Source of the DNA: an uncultured Anaerolineae bacterium
Lineage (GTDB): Bacteria; Chloroflexota; Anaerolineae; Promineifilales; Promineifilaceae
Reading direction: 5' to 3'
NCBI GenBank assembly: GCA_937943625.1
Contig: CALEAD010000034.1
Span: forward strand, 1-64,000
DNA length: 64,000 nt
How positions within the stretch are numbered: the stretch's first letter is position 1; each line of letters begins with the position of its first letter. Below are positions 34,835 through 44,851 of this stretch, one piece after another. The position numbers and the translations under genes are program-made. Under the pieces are notes generated by a model that had not been told where the DNA came from, did no database searches, and worked only from the letters and a program-made list of their open reading frames with translations.

Positions 34835-34925
34835 CTCCCTTAAAAATGACCGCAGACTGCCAACGGCAGACTGCAGACCGCGTGCTTCTCTCGTATTGCA
34901 GTCGGCGATCTGCCGTCCGCTGTCG
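34835..34925 (-). repeat. Leader repeat upstream of the clostripain-like gene
   Basis: On the minus strand: GCGGACGGCAGATCGCCGAC, later GCAGTCTGCCGTTGGCAGTC, then TGCGGTCATTTTTAAGGGAG, ending in the ribosome site of the gene at 34828. The rest of the 34829-35172 divergent gap shows no further feature. Confidence 0.7.
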
Positions 34926-35172
34926 AAAAATTGCAAATCACCTCTTTGGCACATCATGAACCATGCCCCAATCTGCTCCTGCCCCGTACCCCCTAAATCC
35001 TAATCCCCTTTGTTCACTTTAGCAACATATGACAAAGATCACGCCGCAACCATGCCAAAATAAACTGTAGACCGTTCCAAGTGCCGGGTATAGTTGGGGT
35101 AGTTTGATGGTTAGTTGAGTGTGCTCATTGACCGACTCAACCGGTTTACGATCACTTTCTTGGAGTGTAAAA

Positions 35173-36069
35173 ATGACCCAATTACATGAAATAGACTTAA
35201 CCGAAGCGTTCACCGAACTGATCCGGCGTGCGGCCACGGACCTGCCGGCGGACATGGAAAGTGCACTGGCGGCGGCCAAAGAACGAGAAGAAGAAGGCTC
35301 AGCGGCGAAAAGCAGCCTGGAGGCGATCCTCACGAACGTGCAAATGGCGCGGCAAAAATCTACCCCTATTTGCCAGGACACCGGAACCCCCATTTTTGAG
35401 GTCAGCTATCCCCTGGGTGTTTCCACGCGCGCCCTGGCGGCACAAATTCGCCGCGCGGCGGCCATTGCCACTGAGCGGGCCTACCTGCGCCCGAACGCCG
35501 TAGACAGCATCAGCGGCAAAAACAGCGGCGACAATACCGGCATAGATTTCCCCACCATCCATTTTCACGAATGGGACGAGCCGTACATCCAGGTAGATTT
35601 GCTGCTGAAAGGGGGCGGCTGTGAAAACGTCTCCACGCAGTACAAACTACCGGATAGCAGCTTGAAAGCTGGCCGTGACCTGGAAGGGGTGCGGCGTGTG
35701 GTGCTGGATGCGGTGCATCAAGCGCAGGGCAAGGGGTGCGCGCCAGCCGTTTTGGGCGTGGCCATTGGCGGCGACCGGGGTTCTTCGTACATTAAGTCGA
35801 AGGAGCAGTTGTTCCGCAAGCTGGATGAGCCAAACCCAGACCCGCAGTTGGCAGCTCTAGAGGAGCGGCTGTACAAAGAAGCGAATGAGCTGGGCATTGG
35901 GCCAATGGGTTTTGGCGGCAAAACGAGCGTGCTGGGGGTGAAGGTGGGCGCGCAGCACCGTCTGCCCGCTTCTTATTTTGTTTCTGTGGCGTATATGTGC
36001 TGGGCCAATCGCCGCGCGCGCCTGATTGCGCGGCAAGATGGCGCGGAAGTGGAGGTGAGCTATGCCTAG
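35173..36069 (+). CDS. Class I fumarate hydratase (or tartrate dehydratase), alpha subunit
   Basis: A 298-residue cytoplasmic subunit of the oxygen-sensitive [4Fe-4S] hydro-lyase that interconverts fumarate and malate in the TCA cycle. Three cluster cysteines are visible in TPICQDTGTPIF, LLKGGGCENVSTQY and GKGCAPAVLGVAIGG. The two-subunit organisation matches archaeal/thermophile fumarases and E. coli TtdAB, and sequence alone does not settle fumarate versus L-tartrate. The ATG at 35173 follows GGAGTG; an in-frame start 54 bases upstream is rejected. It overlaps the beta-subunit gene by 8 bases, so equimolar coupled translation is expected. Confidence 0.92.
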   Translation: MTQLHEIDLTEAFTELIRRAATDLPADMESALAAAKEREEEGSAAKSSLEAILTNVQMARQKSTPICQDTGTPIFEVSYPLGVSTRALAAQIRRAAAIATERAYLRPNAVDSISGKNSGDNTGIDFPTIHFHEWDEPYIQVDLLLKGGGCENVSTQYKLPDSSLKAGRDLEGVRRVVLDAVHQAQGKGCAPAVLGVAIGGDRGSSYIKSKEQLFRKLDEPNPDPQLAALEERLYKEANELGIGPMGFGGKTSVLGVKVGAQHRLPASYFVSVAYMCWANRRARLIARQDGAEVEVSYA

Positions 36070-36682
36070 TTTAACTGTGCCGATTGCCGATGAGGAAATC
36101 CGCGCGTTGCACGCAGGGGATACCGTTTACCTGAATGGCGTGATTGTGACAGGACGCGACGCGGCGCACAAATTTATGGTGGAGAAGTATGTAAAAGTAG
36201 CGGAGGTGGATGCAGCCGAACGGCCGTTGCACGATGAGCTAAAACGATTACTCAACGGCAGCGTCATTTATCACTGCGGGCCCGTCGTCAGGCAGCACGA
36301 AGACGGCACGTGGGAGTTTGTTGCTGCCGGGCCAACCACCAGCATCCGTGAAGAGGTATACCAGGCAGATGTGATCCGCTACTTTAACCTGAAGGGGGTC
36401 ATTGGCAAGGGAGGCATGGGGGCCAATACCCTGCGCGCCTGCCAGGAACAGCCTGCGGTCTACTTCCATGCCATTGGCGGTGCTGCCACGCTCATCGCGC
36501 AAACGGTCAGGCGCGTTCTTGCCGTCCACAAGCTGGAGTTTGGTGTGCCGGAAGCGATGTGGGTGATCGAGGTGGAAAATTTCCCCGTGGTTGTAACGAT
36601 GGATAGTCATGGGGTCAGCATTCACGACCAGGTGGAGGCAAGATCAAAAGCGAAACTGGCGGAATTGTTGGCGCTGGCTTAG
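36062..36682 (+). CDS. Class I fumarate hydratase (or tartrate dehydratase), beta subunit
   Basis: A 206-residue partner of the alpha subunit, corresponding to the C-terminal domain of one-chain FumA/FumB. Typical segments are AGDTVYLNGVIVTGRDAAHK, YHCGPVVR, GPTTSIREEVYQADVIRYF, VIGKGGMG and VHKLEFGVPEAMWVIEVENF. This subunit closes the active site over the cluster held by the alpha chain. Its ATG lies inside the last codons of the alpha gene. Confidence 0.92.
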   Translation: MPSLTVPIADEEIRALHAGDTVYLNGVIVTGRDAAHKFMVEKYVKVAEVDAAERPLHDELKRLLNGSVIYHCGPVVRQHEDGTWEFVAAGPTTSIREEVYQADVIRYFNLKGVIGKGGMGANTLRACQEQPAVYFHAIGGAATLIAQTVRRVLAVHKLEFGVPEAMWVIEVENFPVVVTMDSHGVSIHDQVEARSKAKLAELLALA

Positions 36683-36782
36683 AAACGCAGATGAAATGAT
36701 CGGCGCAAAACATCCTGTTCTCTAGCCTCATTTTATTGTTGCGCCTTAATCTTTGTTGTCTGTGTACCGGCTTTGGATTGGA

Positions 36783-37733
36783 TTACGGAAGTCGGGCCAG
36801 GGCCAGATTGTGGCCACCCTGTTGCAGCACGGCGCGCACCTCGGCGCGGGTCGGCACGTTGTGACCGGTTCCGCGCTTTTGCACTTTGGCTGCACCGGTG
36901 GCGTTGGCCAGCGTGCCCAGGTCGGCCAGGGATAAACCGCGCAGGTAGCCCACCATCACTGCGCCTGCCAGACTGTCCCCCGCGCCGGTGGCGTCTACCA
37001 GCGGCACGGCAAAGCCTGGTGCGTGAATGGCTTCTTGCGGCGTGAATAGCAGGCAGCCTTGCTCGCCCTGCTTGAGAATGACGAGCTGTGGTCCCAGGGC
37101 AAGCAGGGCTGCGCCCATTTGCCAGGCATCGGTCAGTTGGCTTAGCCGCGCTGCCTCTTGTTGGTTAAGCAAGAGGACGGTAGATTGGGCGGCAACGGCC
37201 GTATGCCAGCCATTGTCCAGATTGGGGTTACCCGGCCCCGGATCGAAAAAGATCGGCACGCCGTGTTCGCGCGCCACCTGCACTGCTTCCAGCACCAGCG
37301 TCACAGTTCCAGCAAACTCCACCCAGCCATCCACAAACAGCGCCTGTGCCTGAGACAGCGCCGCGCGCCAGGAATCGGGCAGGGCAAACTGGGTCAGGCG
37401 GCCACGAAAGCCCAGGTATGCCGGTTCACCAGAGCGGTCTACCAGCACCACGGCGACCGGCGTTTGTGATTCGGCCGTGACCAGCACGTGTGACGTATCT
37501 ATACCTTCACGCCGCAGGCCATCCAGCACCAGCCGGCCAAAGCTGTCGTCCCCCACCTCGCCCATGCTGGCTATGGGCATTCCCAGGCGCGCGGCCATGA
37601 TGGCGACGTTGCACGCGCCTCCTGGCCCCACGTCGAGTGATTCCAGCGTTTGCAGCGCCTGCCCCTGCGCCGGAAAGGCGCTGAGAAAGAGGTTCAAATC
37701 GGCAAGCAGATTGCCGAGAATGATGATAGACAT
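36783..37733 (-). CDS. PfkB-family sugar/nucleoside kinase
   Basis: A 316-residue ribokinase-fold kinase. The N-terminal substrate signature is DVGPGGACNVAIMAARLGM with GEVGDDSFG, and the C-terminal anion-hole/catalytic-base motif is LVDATGAGDSLAGAVMVGYL. It is the last gene of the ECF-transporter run (28 bases after the first ATPase gene), so it probably phosphorylates the imported compound and traps it. Candidate substrates for this fold are ribose, nucleosides, hydroxymethylpyrimidine or pyridoxal; the motif set looks more sugar/nucleoside-like than ThiD- or PdxK-like. Exact substrate unknown. Confidence 0.87.
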   Translation of the reverse strand: MSIIILGNLLADLNLFLSAFPAQGQALQTLESLDVGPGGACNVAIMAARLGMPIASMGEVGDDSFGRLVLDGLRREGIDTSHVLVTAESQTPVAVVLVDRSGEPAYLGFRGRLTQFALPDSWRAALSQAQALFVDGWVEFAGTVTLVLEAVQVAREHGVPIFFDPGPGNPNLDNGWHTAVAAQSTVLLLNQQEAARLSQLTDAWQMGAALLALGPQLVILKQGEQGCLLFTPQEAIHAPGFAVPLVDATGAGDSLAGAVMVGYLRGLSLADLGTLANATGAAKVQKRGTGHNVPTRAEVRAVLQQGGHNLALARLP

Positions 37734-37762
37734 ATGACACTTGTAACCCGCCCCCCTCGTTT

Positions 37763-38575
37763 TTAAGTTTCACCCTTTTTAGCGCGCAGGGCAGCAATGA
37801 ATGACTCGACATGCAGAGGGACGCCCGGTAGACCAAGCGCCGCGCCCAGGCGCGCAATTTGTGGCGCGGTCACACTGGCCTGTGCCAATATCTCCGCTTG
37901 AGAGAAAACGATTTCGGCCGTACCATCAGCGATAATTTTTCCCTGCGCCATGACCACAATGCGCGTAAAGTGGTCGGCGCAAAAATCAATGTCGTGCGAG
38001 ATGGCGATCACAGTACGGCCGTTTTCACTCAAACTTGCCACAATTTCCCCCAGGCGCTGCACGCCGCGCCCATCCTGGCCAATGGTTGGCTCATCCATGA
38101 TGACTACCGGCGTTTCCATGGCCAGAATGGTGGCCAGCGCCACCAGCTTACGTTGCGAGCTGGGTAAATCATATGGGTGGGCGTTGGCTACGTCGGGCAA
38201 GCCAACTGCCTCCAGCGCTGCAGTAACGGCGCGCGCCGTATGCGCCGCATCAAAACCCAGGTTGCGTGGACCAAAGGCCACTTCGTCTGCTACCGTTTGC
38301 TTGAATAGCTGATCGTCCGGGTTTTGAAAAACCAGGCCAACGCGCCGCGCCATTTGCGCGACCGTATACCGGCGCGTATCCCAATCGCCTACCAGCACCT
38401 GCCCTTGCTGCGGCTTGAGCAAGCCGTTCATCTGCTTGATCAGCGTGGTTTTGCCCGCACCGTTAGCGCCGATAATGGCAACCTGCTCACCTGGCGCAAT
38501 GCGCAACGTGATGCCGCGCAGGGCGACAGCATCAGGTGCGTAGGCAAAATGAATGTCTTGTAAGCTGAGCTGCAT
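37763..38575 (-). CDS. ECF transporter ATPase (EcfA)
   Basis: A 270-residue ABC ATPase of the energy-coupling-factor type. Walker A is GANGAGKTT, Q-loop LVFQNPDDQLF (the NPDDQ form typical of ECF/cobalt ATPases), Walker B VVIMDEPT and switch His in AISHDI. The ABC signature reads LPSSQRKLVALA instead of LSGGQ, so one of the two ATP sites may be degenerate. It pairs with the second ATPase encoded upstream. Last transporter gene before the PfkB kinase. Confidence 0.9.
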   Translation of the reverse strand: MQLSLQDIHFAYAPDAVALRGITLRIAPGEQVAIIGANGAGKTTLIKQMNGLLKPQQGQVLVGDWDTRRYTVAQMARRVGLVFQNPDDQLFKQTVADEVAFGPRNLGFDAAHTARAVTAALEAVGLPDVANAHPYDLPSSQRKLVALATILAMETPVVIMDEPTIGQDGRGVQRLGEIVASLSENGRTVIAISHDIDFCADHFTRIVVMAQGKIIADGTAEIVFSQAEILAQASVTAPQIARLGAALGLPGVPLHVESFIAALRAKKGET

Positions 38576-38618
38576 GGCCTGTTTTTAATGCAAATTTTGC
38601 TGGACTCCGGTATTTTAC

Positions 38619-39458
38619 TCAGGCCTGGCGAAAAAAGGCGACGGCTTCGCGCAGTGTGACCGGTAGCTCACCCTGGGCAGGAGCCAACCCCTCGGCGCGG
38701 GCGCGACGGGCTGCCTGGGTGTAGCGCGTGCCGGGAATTGGCAGCATTTCGCTGGCGAGAATGGCGCGGGGCGGGCCGTCCGCCAGGATACGGCCGTCAT
38801 CCAGCACCACCACGCGATCTGCATGTTGCCCTATCCACTCTAGCTCGTGTGAGACCAGGACAACGGCCGTTTCCCCTCGCCGCACCAGCTTTGCCAGCAA
38901 AGCAAAAATTTCCTGCGTGCCTGCCGGGTCAAGCTGCGAGGTTGGCTCATCCAGCACCAGCAGGCGCGGGCGCATCACCAGCACCGAGGCGATGGCCAGC
39001 CGCTGCTGTTGCCCGCCAGAAAGCGCATAAGGCGAACGCTCAGCCAGGTCGCTGAGGCCGGTCAAGGCCAGCATCTCCTCCGTGCGCGCCAACATTTCCG
39101 CGCGCGGGATGCCCATATTTTCCAGGCCAAAGGCTACCTCTTCCCGCACGCTGAAGCGCGCGCCGGTAATCTGGTTAAACGGATTGGCAAAAACCAGCCC
39201 CACGTCCGCTGCCATTTCTGCCAGGGGTGTCTGCGCCACGTCGTGGCCGGCTACCTGCGCCGTCCCTGTCAGCTCACCATGATAAAAATGGGGCACAAAG
39301 CCAGCCAGCAGGTAGCAAAGTGTTGACTTGCCTGCGCCGTTTACCCCCACAACGGTGCAAAACTGGCCCTGCGGGATGGCCAGAGAAAGGTCGCGTAGTG
39401 CTGGTTGCGCCGTGCGCGGGTAGCTGTAAGTGATGTTGTGCAGCTCAACCAGATTCAT
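38619..39458 (-). CDS. ECF transporter ATPase (second EcfA)
   Basis: A 279-residue ABC ATPase with canonical motifs: GVNGAGKST, Q-loop LVFANPFNQIT, signature LSGGQQQRLAIA, Walker B LLVLDEPTSQLD and LVSHELE. It probably heterodimerises with the downstream ATPase, supplying the canonical signature. The ATG at 39458 has AAGGTG at a good distance; a GTG 12 bases earlier overlaps the EcfT stop and is an alternative. Gene order S-T-A-A is that of a self-contained (group I) ECF system. Confidence 0.9.
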   Translation of the reverse strand: MNLVELHNITYSYPRTAQPALRDLSLAIPQGQFCTVVGVNGAGKSTLCYLLAGFVPHFYHGELTGTAQVAGHDVAQTPLAEMAADVGLVFANPFNQITGARFSVREEVAFGLENMGIPRAEMLARTEEMLALTGLSDLAERSPYALSGGQQQRLAIASVLVMRPRLLVLDEPTSQLDPAGTQEIFALLAKLVRRGETAVVLVSHELEWIGQHADRVVVLDDGRILADGPPRAILASEMLPIPGTRYTQAARRARAEGLAPAQGELPVTLREAVAFFRQA

Positions 39459-39466
39459 ATAGGCAT

Positions 39467-40246
39467 TCACCTTAGGGCCAGCACAGTGCGCGCAAGGATG
39501 AGTACGGCCGTTGCCAGCAGCAGCAGCGCGCGCACCCCCTTCTCCCAGGGCTGCTCGCTCAGGAGAATCAGACTAGTGCGCAGCGTACGCCGGCCAAAAC
39601 CGCGCGCCTCCAGGGCAATTGCGCGTTCCTCTACGTCCATCAGGCTGCTTAAAATGAGCGGGCCCAGCAGCGGCAGCAGCGCCCGTGCGCGGCGCAGCAA
39701 ATTTCCCTGTGTTTCCAGCCCACGTGACTGCTGTGCTGCGGTAATGGTTTCTGCCTTCGCTTGAAAGCGGGGCACAATCTGGATGGCGGCGAGAATGATG
39801 TAAGCCAGCTTGTGCGACAGTCCGCGCGCAGTTAAGGCGTTCATCAGCGCGTCGGGGCGCGTGGCGAGTGAAAGCAGCAGAAAGCTGCCAATGAGCACGA
39901 GAATGCGCCCGGCCATGGCCGTGGCAAAAAGCACCCCTTCCTGCTTGAAGGAGAGCGGCCCCAGGGTGACAATGGGCGTGCCACCAGGCCAAAACAACCC
40001 CTGGACCAGGAAGAGAGAGAGGACAAAAGGCCACCAGATGGGCCAGACGGCGCGCAGCAGCGGACACACAATCTGGCCCCAGGCCGCCAGCGGCAGCAGA
40101 AACAGGGCAAAGAGCAGATAGTTGGGCCAGAACCCAGGCAAGACAACGGCCGTTGCCACTCCACACAGCGTCAACGTCAGCTTGGTGAGCGGGTGCAGGC
40201 GATGCAGGCCGCTATCGCGCGGCTGGTAAAGGGTGAACGAACTCAT
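39467..40246 (-). CDS. ecfT: ECF transporter transmembrane protein
   Basis: A 259-residue membrane scaffold protein. It begins LYQPRDSGLHRLHPLTKLTL, characteristic of EcfT, has about five or six helices and the two cytoplasmic coupling motifs AQQSRGLETQG and LEARGFGRRTL (x-R-G type) that dock into the two ATPases. It starts 12 bases after the S-component stop and ends overlapping the possible GTG start of the ATPase gene. Confidence 0.9.
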   Translation of the reverse strand: MSSFTLYQPRDSGLHRLHPLTKLTLTLCGVATAVVLPGFWPNYLLFALFLLPLAAWGQIVCPLLRAVWPIWWPFVLSLFLVQGLFWPGGTPIVTLGPLSFKQEGVLFATAMAGRILVLIGSFLLLSLATRPDALMNALTARGLSHKLAYIILAAIQIVPRFQAKAETITAAQQSRGLETQGNLLRRARALLPLLGPLILSSLMDVEERAIALEARGFGRRTLRTSLILLSEQPWEKGVRALLLLATAVLILARTVLALR

Positions 40247-40258
40247 GCGGCTCGCTCA

Positions 40259-40843
40259 TCAGGTGACGTTTTCACTGCGTGGGAAGCGCAGCAGGAAGCG
40301 CCTGGGCAGCCCTAGAACAACGAGAAAAACCAGCAAGAAGGTCACGAATTTATCCAGGGGATCAGACACAATGCCTTGCCCCAGCGTAGACTCAATGATG
40401 CTGGCCCCCGTAGCGCGGAAAAGGCCTACGATGAAATCTTGCCCCGTGCCGGTGACGCCACCATAGATGTAGGCGGAAACGGGGGCGGAAAGCAGCGCGG
40501 CCGTAATGCCAGTTGCCAGCCCACCTGCGAACCACAGCCAGGGGGTGCGCTTGAAAAAGCGGCCGAACAGCCCGGCAAAAATGCCAATGATGGCCGCCAC
40601 GTGTGCCCAGGCCCACGCCTGCGGGAAGAGACCGGTGATAGACCACACCAGGTTCGAGATGGTGCCCGTGATAGCCCCGGCCCAGGGGCCGGCCAGCAGG
40701 CCAACCAGCACCGTGCCAATCGAGTCCAGGTATAGGGGTAGTTTGAGCAAAATCACAAGCTGCCCGACCGCCACGTTAATGGCAATGGCGACAGGGATCA
40801 TTACCAGCGTCAGTGTGGTGAAATCTTTTTTAATGCGTTCCAT
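40259..40843 (-). CDS. ECF transporter substrate-binding S component
   Basis: A 194-residue, about six-helix membrane protein (VMIPVAIAINVAVGQLVILL, YLDSIGTVLVGLLAGPWAGA, GTISNLVWSITGLFPQAWAW, then PVSAYIYGGVTGTGQDF). The DSIGTVLVG segment and the position directly before EcfT identify it as the S component, which binds the vitamin or nucleoside. It does not look like BioY, ThiT, RibU or CbiM as I know them. The ATG at 40843 is fixed by AAGGGAGG just upstream; the frame continues 120 codons upstream only through repeat DNA. First gene of the S-T-A-A-kinase operon. Confidence 0.85.
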   Translation of the reverse strand: MERIKKDFTTLTLVMIPVAIAINVAVGQLVILLKLPLYLDSIGTVLVGLLAGPWAGAITGTISNLVWSITGLFPQAWAWAHVAAIIGIFAGLFGRFFKRTPWLWFAGGLATGITAALLSAPVSAYIYGGVTGTGQDFIVGLFRATGASIIESTLGQGIVSDPLDKFVTFLLVFLVVLGLPRRFLLRFPRSENVT

Positions 40844-40851
40844 AATTATTA

Positions 40852-40985
40852 CCTCCCTTGAAGGTGACGGCTGACCGCCGACGGCCGTCTGTAAGTGTGG
40901 CCCAGGTTGCCAAACCTGGTTGGCAGGTGCAGGTTTGGCAACCTGGGCTACATTTTCATTTGTGGTGGTGTGCCACCGCTCATGA
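40852..40985 (-). repeat. Full-length copy of the leader repeat, before the ECF operon
   Basis: On the minus strand: GGTGGCACACCACC hairpin, AAATGAAAATGTAG, a perfect 17-bp inverted repeat (40901-40917/40931-40947, CCCAGGTTGCCAAACCT), GACGGCCGTCGGCGGTCAGC, and CCTTCAAGGGAGG as the ribosome site. This is the most complete leader in the window. Confidence 0.8.
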
Positions 40986-40997
40986 AATTTGGTGTAG

Positions 40998-41050
40998 CAT
41001 GATTTGCCAGATCGCGTTAGAGCGCCAGAGCTCAGCGCAAATTTCGCCAG
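40998..41050. repeat. Dispersed intergenic repeat, copy 2
   Basis: Counterpart of 16018-16069 (see there). It adjoins the leader repeat between the ECF operon and the smc end. The remaining bases to 41236 show no gene. Confidence 0.65.
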
Positions 41051-41236
41051 CCCCCAGTAATAATTGTCCTTTTGACACAATATCAACGTCCATATTGTAC
41101 CTGAAAAGCAGGAATAAAAAATACGGGAAATTCTATCACGATGGGCATATGCGATTGTGGCGATTGTTGCCGCCAATGCGCTTCCTGCACCCGGCACCCG
41201 CAAGGGGCCAAAATGGCTGAAGAACCAGGGATGCCT

Positions 41237-44200
41237 TCAGGCGTTTGCCTGTGCGGTTTGTTTTAGATATTCCTCTGGCTTAATGGAAATGCTCTGGCTG
41301 GCGCTGTCTGCGCCCATGCTGATTCCGTAGATCGTTTGCGCTGCCTGCACCGTGCCGCGATTGTGCGTGATGACGATGAACTGTGTTTGCAGGCTCAGCT
41401 CGCGCAGCAGCTCGCGGAAGCGATTGACGTTGGCTTCGTCTAGCGCCGCGTCTACTTCATCCAGCACGCAGAAGGGGGTGGGGGAGACTTTGAGCAGGCT
41501 AAAGATGAGGGCAACGGCCGTTAGCGAACGCTCCCCGCCAGAAAGCAGCCCCAACCCCTGCTCGCGGCGATTGGGCAGGCGGGCAATAATGTCTACGCCG
41601 CTAATTGTCAGGTCGTCGGGGTCGGTCAGCACCAGCCGCGCCGCGCCCCCGTTGAACAGTTGTGTAAAGGTCTGGCCAAACACCTGGTTTACCTTCTCTA
41701 CCGTTTCGGCAAAGGCGGTGGAGGTCAATTTGTCTAATTCGGCAATCACTTCGCGCAACTGCTTTTCCGTCTGATTCAGGTCTTCCACCTGTTGTGTGAG
41801 GAAGTCGTATCGCTCCTGTGTGCTTTCGTACTCTGCTGGTGCATCGGGGTTGATGGCGCCCATGCGCTGCATCTGTCCGCGATAGTGGTGAATGCTTTCT
41901 TCAATGTCGGGGGGCAGTTCGCTGACGACGGGGAGTTGGTCTACCACGTCGCTGATGGGCAGGGGGGTAGGGCCAGTTTGCGCTTCGTCGTAGACTAACG
42001 CCACGATGCCCAGGTCGGCCTTGATGCGCTCTTGCAGCCCTTCAATGTGGTTTTCTTCTTGTGAAAGGCGCACTTGTGCCTGTGTATATTGTGTTTCTAG
42101 CTCCAGAGCGCGGCGCTGTAGGGCCGTCATCTGTTCTTCCAGGCCGCGCATTTCCTGGCGGTAGCTGTTGAGCGCTGTCTGTGCCGGTTCGAGCTGATTG
42201 GTCAGCTCTTCCAGGCGCTGTTGCTGGCGCTGGCGCTCGTTGTTTTCGTCGCCGGCTACAAACTGCTGTTGCTGCGCTTGTAAGCTGTTCTGGCGCTGAC
42301 GCAGCCGCTCGAGCTGCGCTTCGACCTGTGCCAGCGTGGCGCGGCGACTGTCTACCACAGCCTGTCGGCCGGCGACAATGGTTTGCGCGGCGACGGCGCT
42401 TTGTTCCAGGTTCTGGCGTTGCTGGCTGGCCTCGGCGATGGGCAGCGCCGCTACCTGCTGCCGTGCCTCTAGTACGACTGTCTCCCCTTTTTCCACCTCG
42501 GCGCGCAACTGTGCCAATTCGGCTTCTGCCTGTTGCAAGCGCGCTTGCAGCCGTGCCTGTTCTTGCTGCTGCGCGGCTGTGCGTTGCCCCAGGTTTTCTT
42601 GCTGGCGCTGAAGAAAGCGCTGCTGCTGCTGTGCCCGTTCCAGGTTGTTTTGCGCCTGCGTGGCACGCTGTGTGGCCTCATTTTCCAGCCTGCCCAGGAG
42701 GCGCTCTTCTTCTTGTAGTGCATCTGCCTGCGCCTGCATGGCCTGAATGTGGGCGCCCAGGGCCTCTGCTGCTTGCTCGGCGGTGGCCAATGCCTGGCGC
42801 AGCCGCGCCAGTTCTGCCTGGCTTTGCCGCCATTCTGCTTCGCGCGCCAGCAGGTCGCTTTGGGCCTGACGGCCGTTCAGTTCTACCAGTCCCCCTGCAT
42901 GAGCGACGAAACCATCCAGAGAAACGGCCGTTGCGCCAATGGGCAGGGTTTGCGCCAGGCGGTAGGCGGTTGTGGCATCTTGCACCAGCAGCACACGCCC
43001 CAGCAAAAGTTGTGCCAGCGGTGTGGCCTGCGGCTGGCAGGCGATCATTTGACTGGCCCAGTTGATGACGGCCGGATCCGGCGGCAGCGGCGGCGAGGGG
43101 GGCGGCTGCAAATCGGTCAGCACGGCGGCGCTGAGGGGACCACGCTGCCCGGCCAACAGTTGCCACAAATCGGCCGTTTCCGCCAGCAGTAGGGTGGACA
43201 GATGGGCGTGCAGGGCGGTGGCTACGGCCGTTTCCAGTTCCGGGGGAATGGTGAGAAATTGCGCCAGCCGTCCCAATGCAGCGGTATGGGCGCCCGCGCC
43301 GGCATTGCGCTGGCGCAAGCGTGCCAACATTTCCAGGCGCGCCTCCAGCCGCGCGACCTCTTTTTGTTGTGACATCAGCGCCTGGTTTTGCTCTTTGGCC
43401 TGGCGGCGCAGTTGCTGCAACTGCTGAACGAGCGCCTGCCGCTCAGCTTGCGCCGCATGTCGTTTTGCGCGCAATTCGTCTGTAGTTTGCCTGGCAGCGG
43501 CAACGGCCGTTTGCAGCTTTGTCATTTGCGCGGCCAGGGTTTCTAATTCGGCCGTCAGGCGTTGCGCTTCAGCGCCGGTGTCGCTGCTGGCGATATGCTG
43601 CGCCTCTTGCAGCCGCTCCTGAAGCTGCGCCAATTGTCCTTCAGCCTGTGCCAGCCGGTTTTGCGCAGCGCGCTGGCGTAGTTCTGCTTCTCTGGCGACC
43701 TGCTGGCGGCGCTCAATCTCTGCCTGCTGCGCCTGAAAGCTGGCCTGGAAGCTGTGCAGGCTGGCCTGGCTTTCTTGCCAGGCGGCCTGGGCGCTGTGTA
43801 ACGCTTGCGTGGCCTGTTCTAGTTCGGCGGCGGCCGTTGTGCGCTGCTGCTCCAGCAGTGCCATTTCCTGGGCAACTTCTGCCAGTTGGCGTTGCAACGA
43901 TTGGCGGCGCTCTTGCAGGATAGCGGCTTCACGTTGCGCGCGCTCTAACCGGTCGCGCAGGTCGTCGCGCTGGCTTTGCAGCTCTGTCACCTGCTGCTGG
44001 CGGCGATTGATGCGCTGACGCAGGTCGGCCATGTTGCTTTGCAGTACCAGGAGCTGTTGACGGCTTTCTTGCCAGGTGCGTTCGGTGGCAACGGCCGTTT
44101 GCCGCGCCTGCCGCAATTTTCTTTTTGCCTGTTCCCAGCGATAGCCATACCAGATGCGTAAAAGGTGGCGCAAATCGGCCATGACCTGCTCGTAGTTGCG

Positions 44201-44836
44201 CGCGCGTGTAGCCTGCCGCTTTAGCGAGACCAGGCGCGGCTGAATCTCTGCCAGAATGTCGTGCACACGCTGTAAGTTGCGCTGCGTCTCTTCTAGTTGG
44301 CGCAGCGTGCTGGCGCGTTTGAGCTTGTAATGGTTGATGCCGGCCGCTTCCTCAAACAGGGCACGGCGCTCTTCGGCGCGCAGCGAAAGCGCCTGGTCAA
44401 TCAACCCCTGGCCAATGATGGTGTAGGTGCGCTCGGCTAAGCCGCTGGTTGCCAGCAGGTCGGTTAGGTCTTTCAGGCGCACTTTTTGGCCGTTGATCAG
44501 ATATTCGTTTTCACCGGAGCGGTAGGCGCGACGGCCGATTTCCACCTCGGTGTATTCGATGGGCAGCCAGCCATCGCTGTTGTCTAGGGTAAGCGTGACC
44601 TGTGCCATGCCCGCGCGGGCGCGCTTTTCGCTGCCGGCAAAGATCATGTCAGTTGTGCGCTTGCCCCGCAGGGCGCTATGGCTTTGCTCGCCCAGCACCC
44701 AGCGCAAGGCGTCGGCGATGTTGCTTTTGCCGCTGCCATTTGGCCCCACGATGGCGGTGATGCCGTCATCAAAGTAGAACTCTGATCTGCTGGCGAAAGT
44801 TTTGTACCCTTGCAGGGTGAGGCGGGTGAGTTTCAT
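41237..44836 (-). CDS. smc: Chromosome segregation SMC protein
   Basis: A 1199-residue condensin-type ATPase that organises and segregates the chromosome with ScpA/ScpB. Walker A is GPNGSGKS (31-38), signature [18 protein letters not shown], and Walker [17 protein letters not shown] near the C-terminus. Two long Gln/Arg/Glu-rich coiled coils (about 165-500 and 660-1000) flank a hinge (~515-650). Length and order are standard. The ATG at 44836 ([13 protein letters not shown]) fits the family start; ATGs 12 and 24 bases upstream exist. It follows rlmI on the same strand with a repeat-filled gap. scpA/scpB are not in the window. Confidence 0.96.
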   Translation of the reverse strand: MKLTRLTLQGYKTFASRSEFYFDDGITAIVGPNGSGKSNIADALRWVLGEQSHSALRGKRTTDMIFAGSEKRARAGMAQVTLTLDNSDGWLPIEYTEVEIGRRAYRSGENEYLINGQKVRLKDLTDLLATSGLAERTYTIIGQGLIDQALSLRAEERRALFEEAAGINHYKLKRASTLRQLEETQRNLQRVHDILAEIQPRLVSLKRQATRARNYEQVMADLRHLLRIWYGYRWEQAKRKLRQARQTAVATERTWQESRQQLLVLQSNMADLRQRINRRQQQVTELQSQRDDLRDRLERAQREAAILQERRQSLQRQLAEVAQEMALLEQQRTTAAAELEQATQALHSAQAAWQESQASLHSFQASFQAQQAEIERRQQVAREAELRQRAAQNRLAQAEGQLAQLQERLQEAQHIASSDTGAEAQRLTAELETLAAQMTKLQTAVAAARQTTDELRAKRHAAQAERQALVQQLQQLRRQAKEQNQALMSQQKEVARLEARLEMLARLRQRNAGAGAHTAALGRLAQFLTIPPELETAVATALHAHLSTLLLAETADLWQLLAGQRGPLSAAVLTDLQPPPSPPLPPDPAVINWASQMIACQPQATPLAQLLLGRVLLVQDATTAYRLAQTLPIGATAVSLDGFVAHAGGLVELNGRQAQSDLLAREAEWRQSQAELARLRQALATAEQAAEALGAHIQAMQAQADALQEEERLLGRLENEATQRATQAQNNLERAQQQQRFLQRQQENLGQRTAAQQQEQARLQARLQQAEAELAQLRAEVEKGETVVLEARQQVAALPIAEASQQRQNLEQSAVAAQTIVAGRQAVVDSRRATLAQVEAQLERLRQRQNSLQAQQQQFVAGDENNERQRQQQRLEELTNQLEPAQTALNSYRQEMRGLEEQMTALQRRALELETQYTQAQVRLSQEENHIEGLQERIKADLGIVALVYDEAQTGPTPLPISDVVDQLPVVSELPPDIEESIHHYRGQMQRMGAINPDAPAEYESTQERYDFLTQQVEDLNQTEKQLREVIAELDKLTSTAFAETVEKVNQVFGQTFTQLFNGGAARLVLTDPDDLTISGVDIIARLPNRREQGLGLLSGGERSLTAVALIFSLLKVSPTPFCVLDEVDAALDEANVNRFRELLRELSLQTQFIVITHNRGTVQAAQTIYGISMGADSASQSISIKPEEYLKQTAQANA

Positions 44837-44851
44837 AAGCGATTTCATGAA

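Noticed and set aside
34829-34957. 43-residue N-terminal extension of the clostripain-like protein
   Set aside because: It also translates the leader repeat; GGGAG sits directly before the ATG at 34828.
16018-41050. Insertion sequence ends
   Set aside because: The ~50-bp repeat pair has no transposase nearby and no visible terminal inverted repeats or target duplications.
40844-41203. 120-residue N-terminal extension of the ECF S component
   Set aside because: It translates only dispersed repeat DNA (similar peptides appear from the other repeat copies), and a strong AAGGGAGG precedes the ATG at 40843.
42181-43065. Plus-strand frame of ~290 codons inside smc
   Set aside because: Pro/Ala/Arg-rich antisense frame over the coiled coil, without a ribosome site or recognisable domain.
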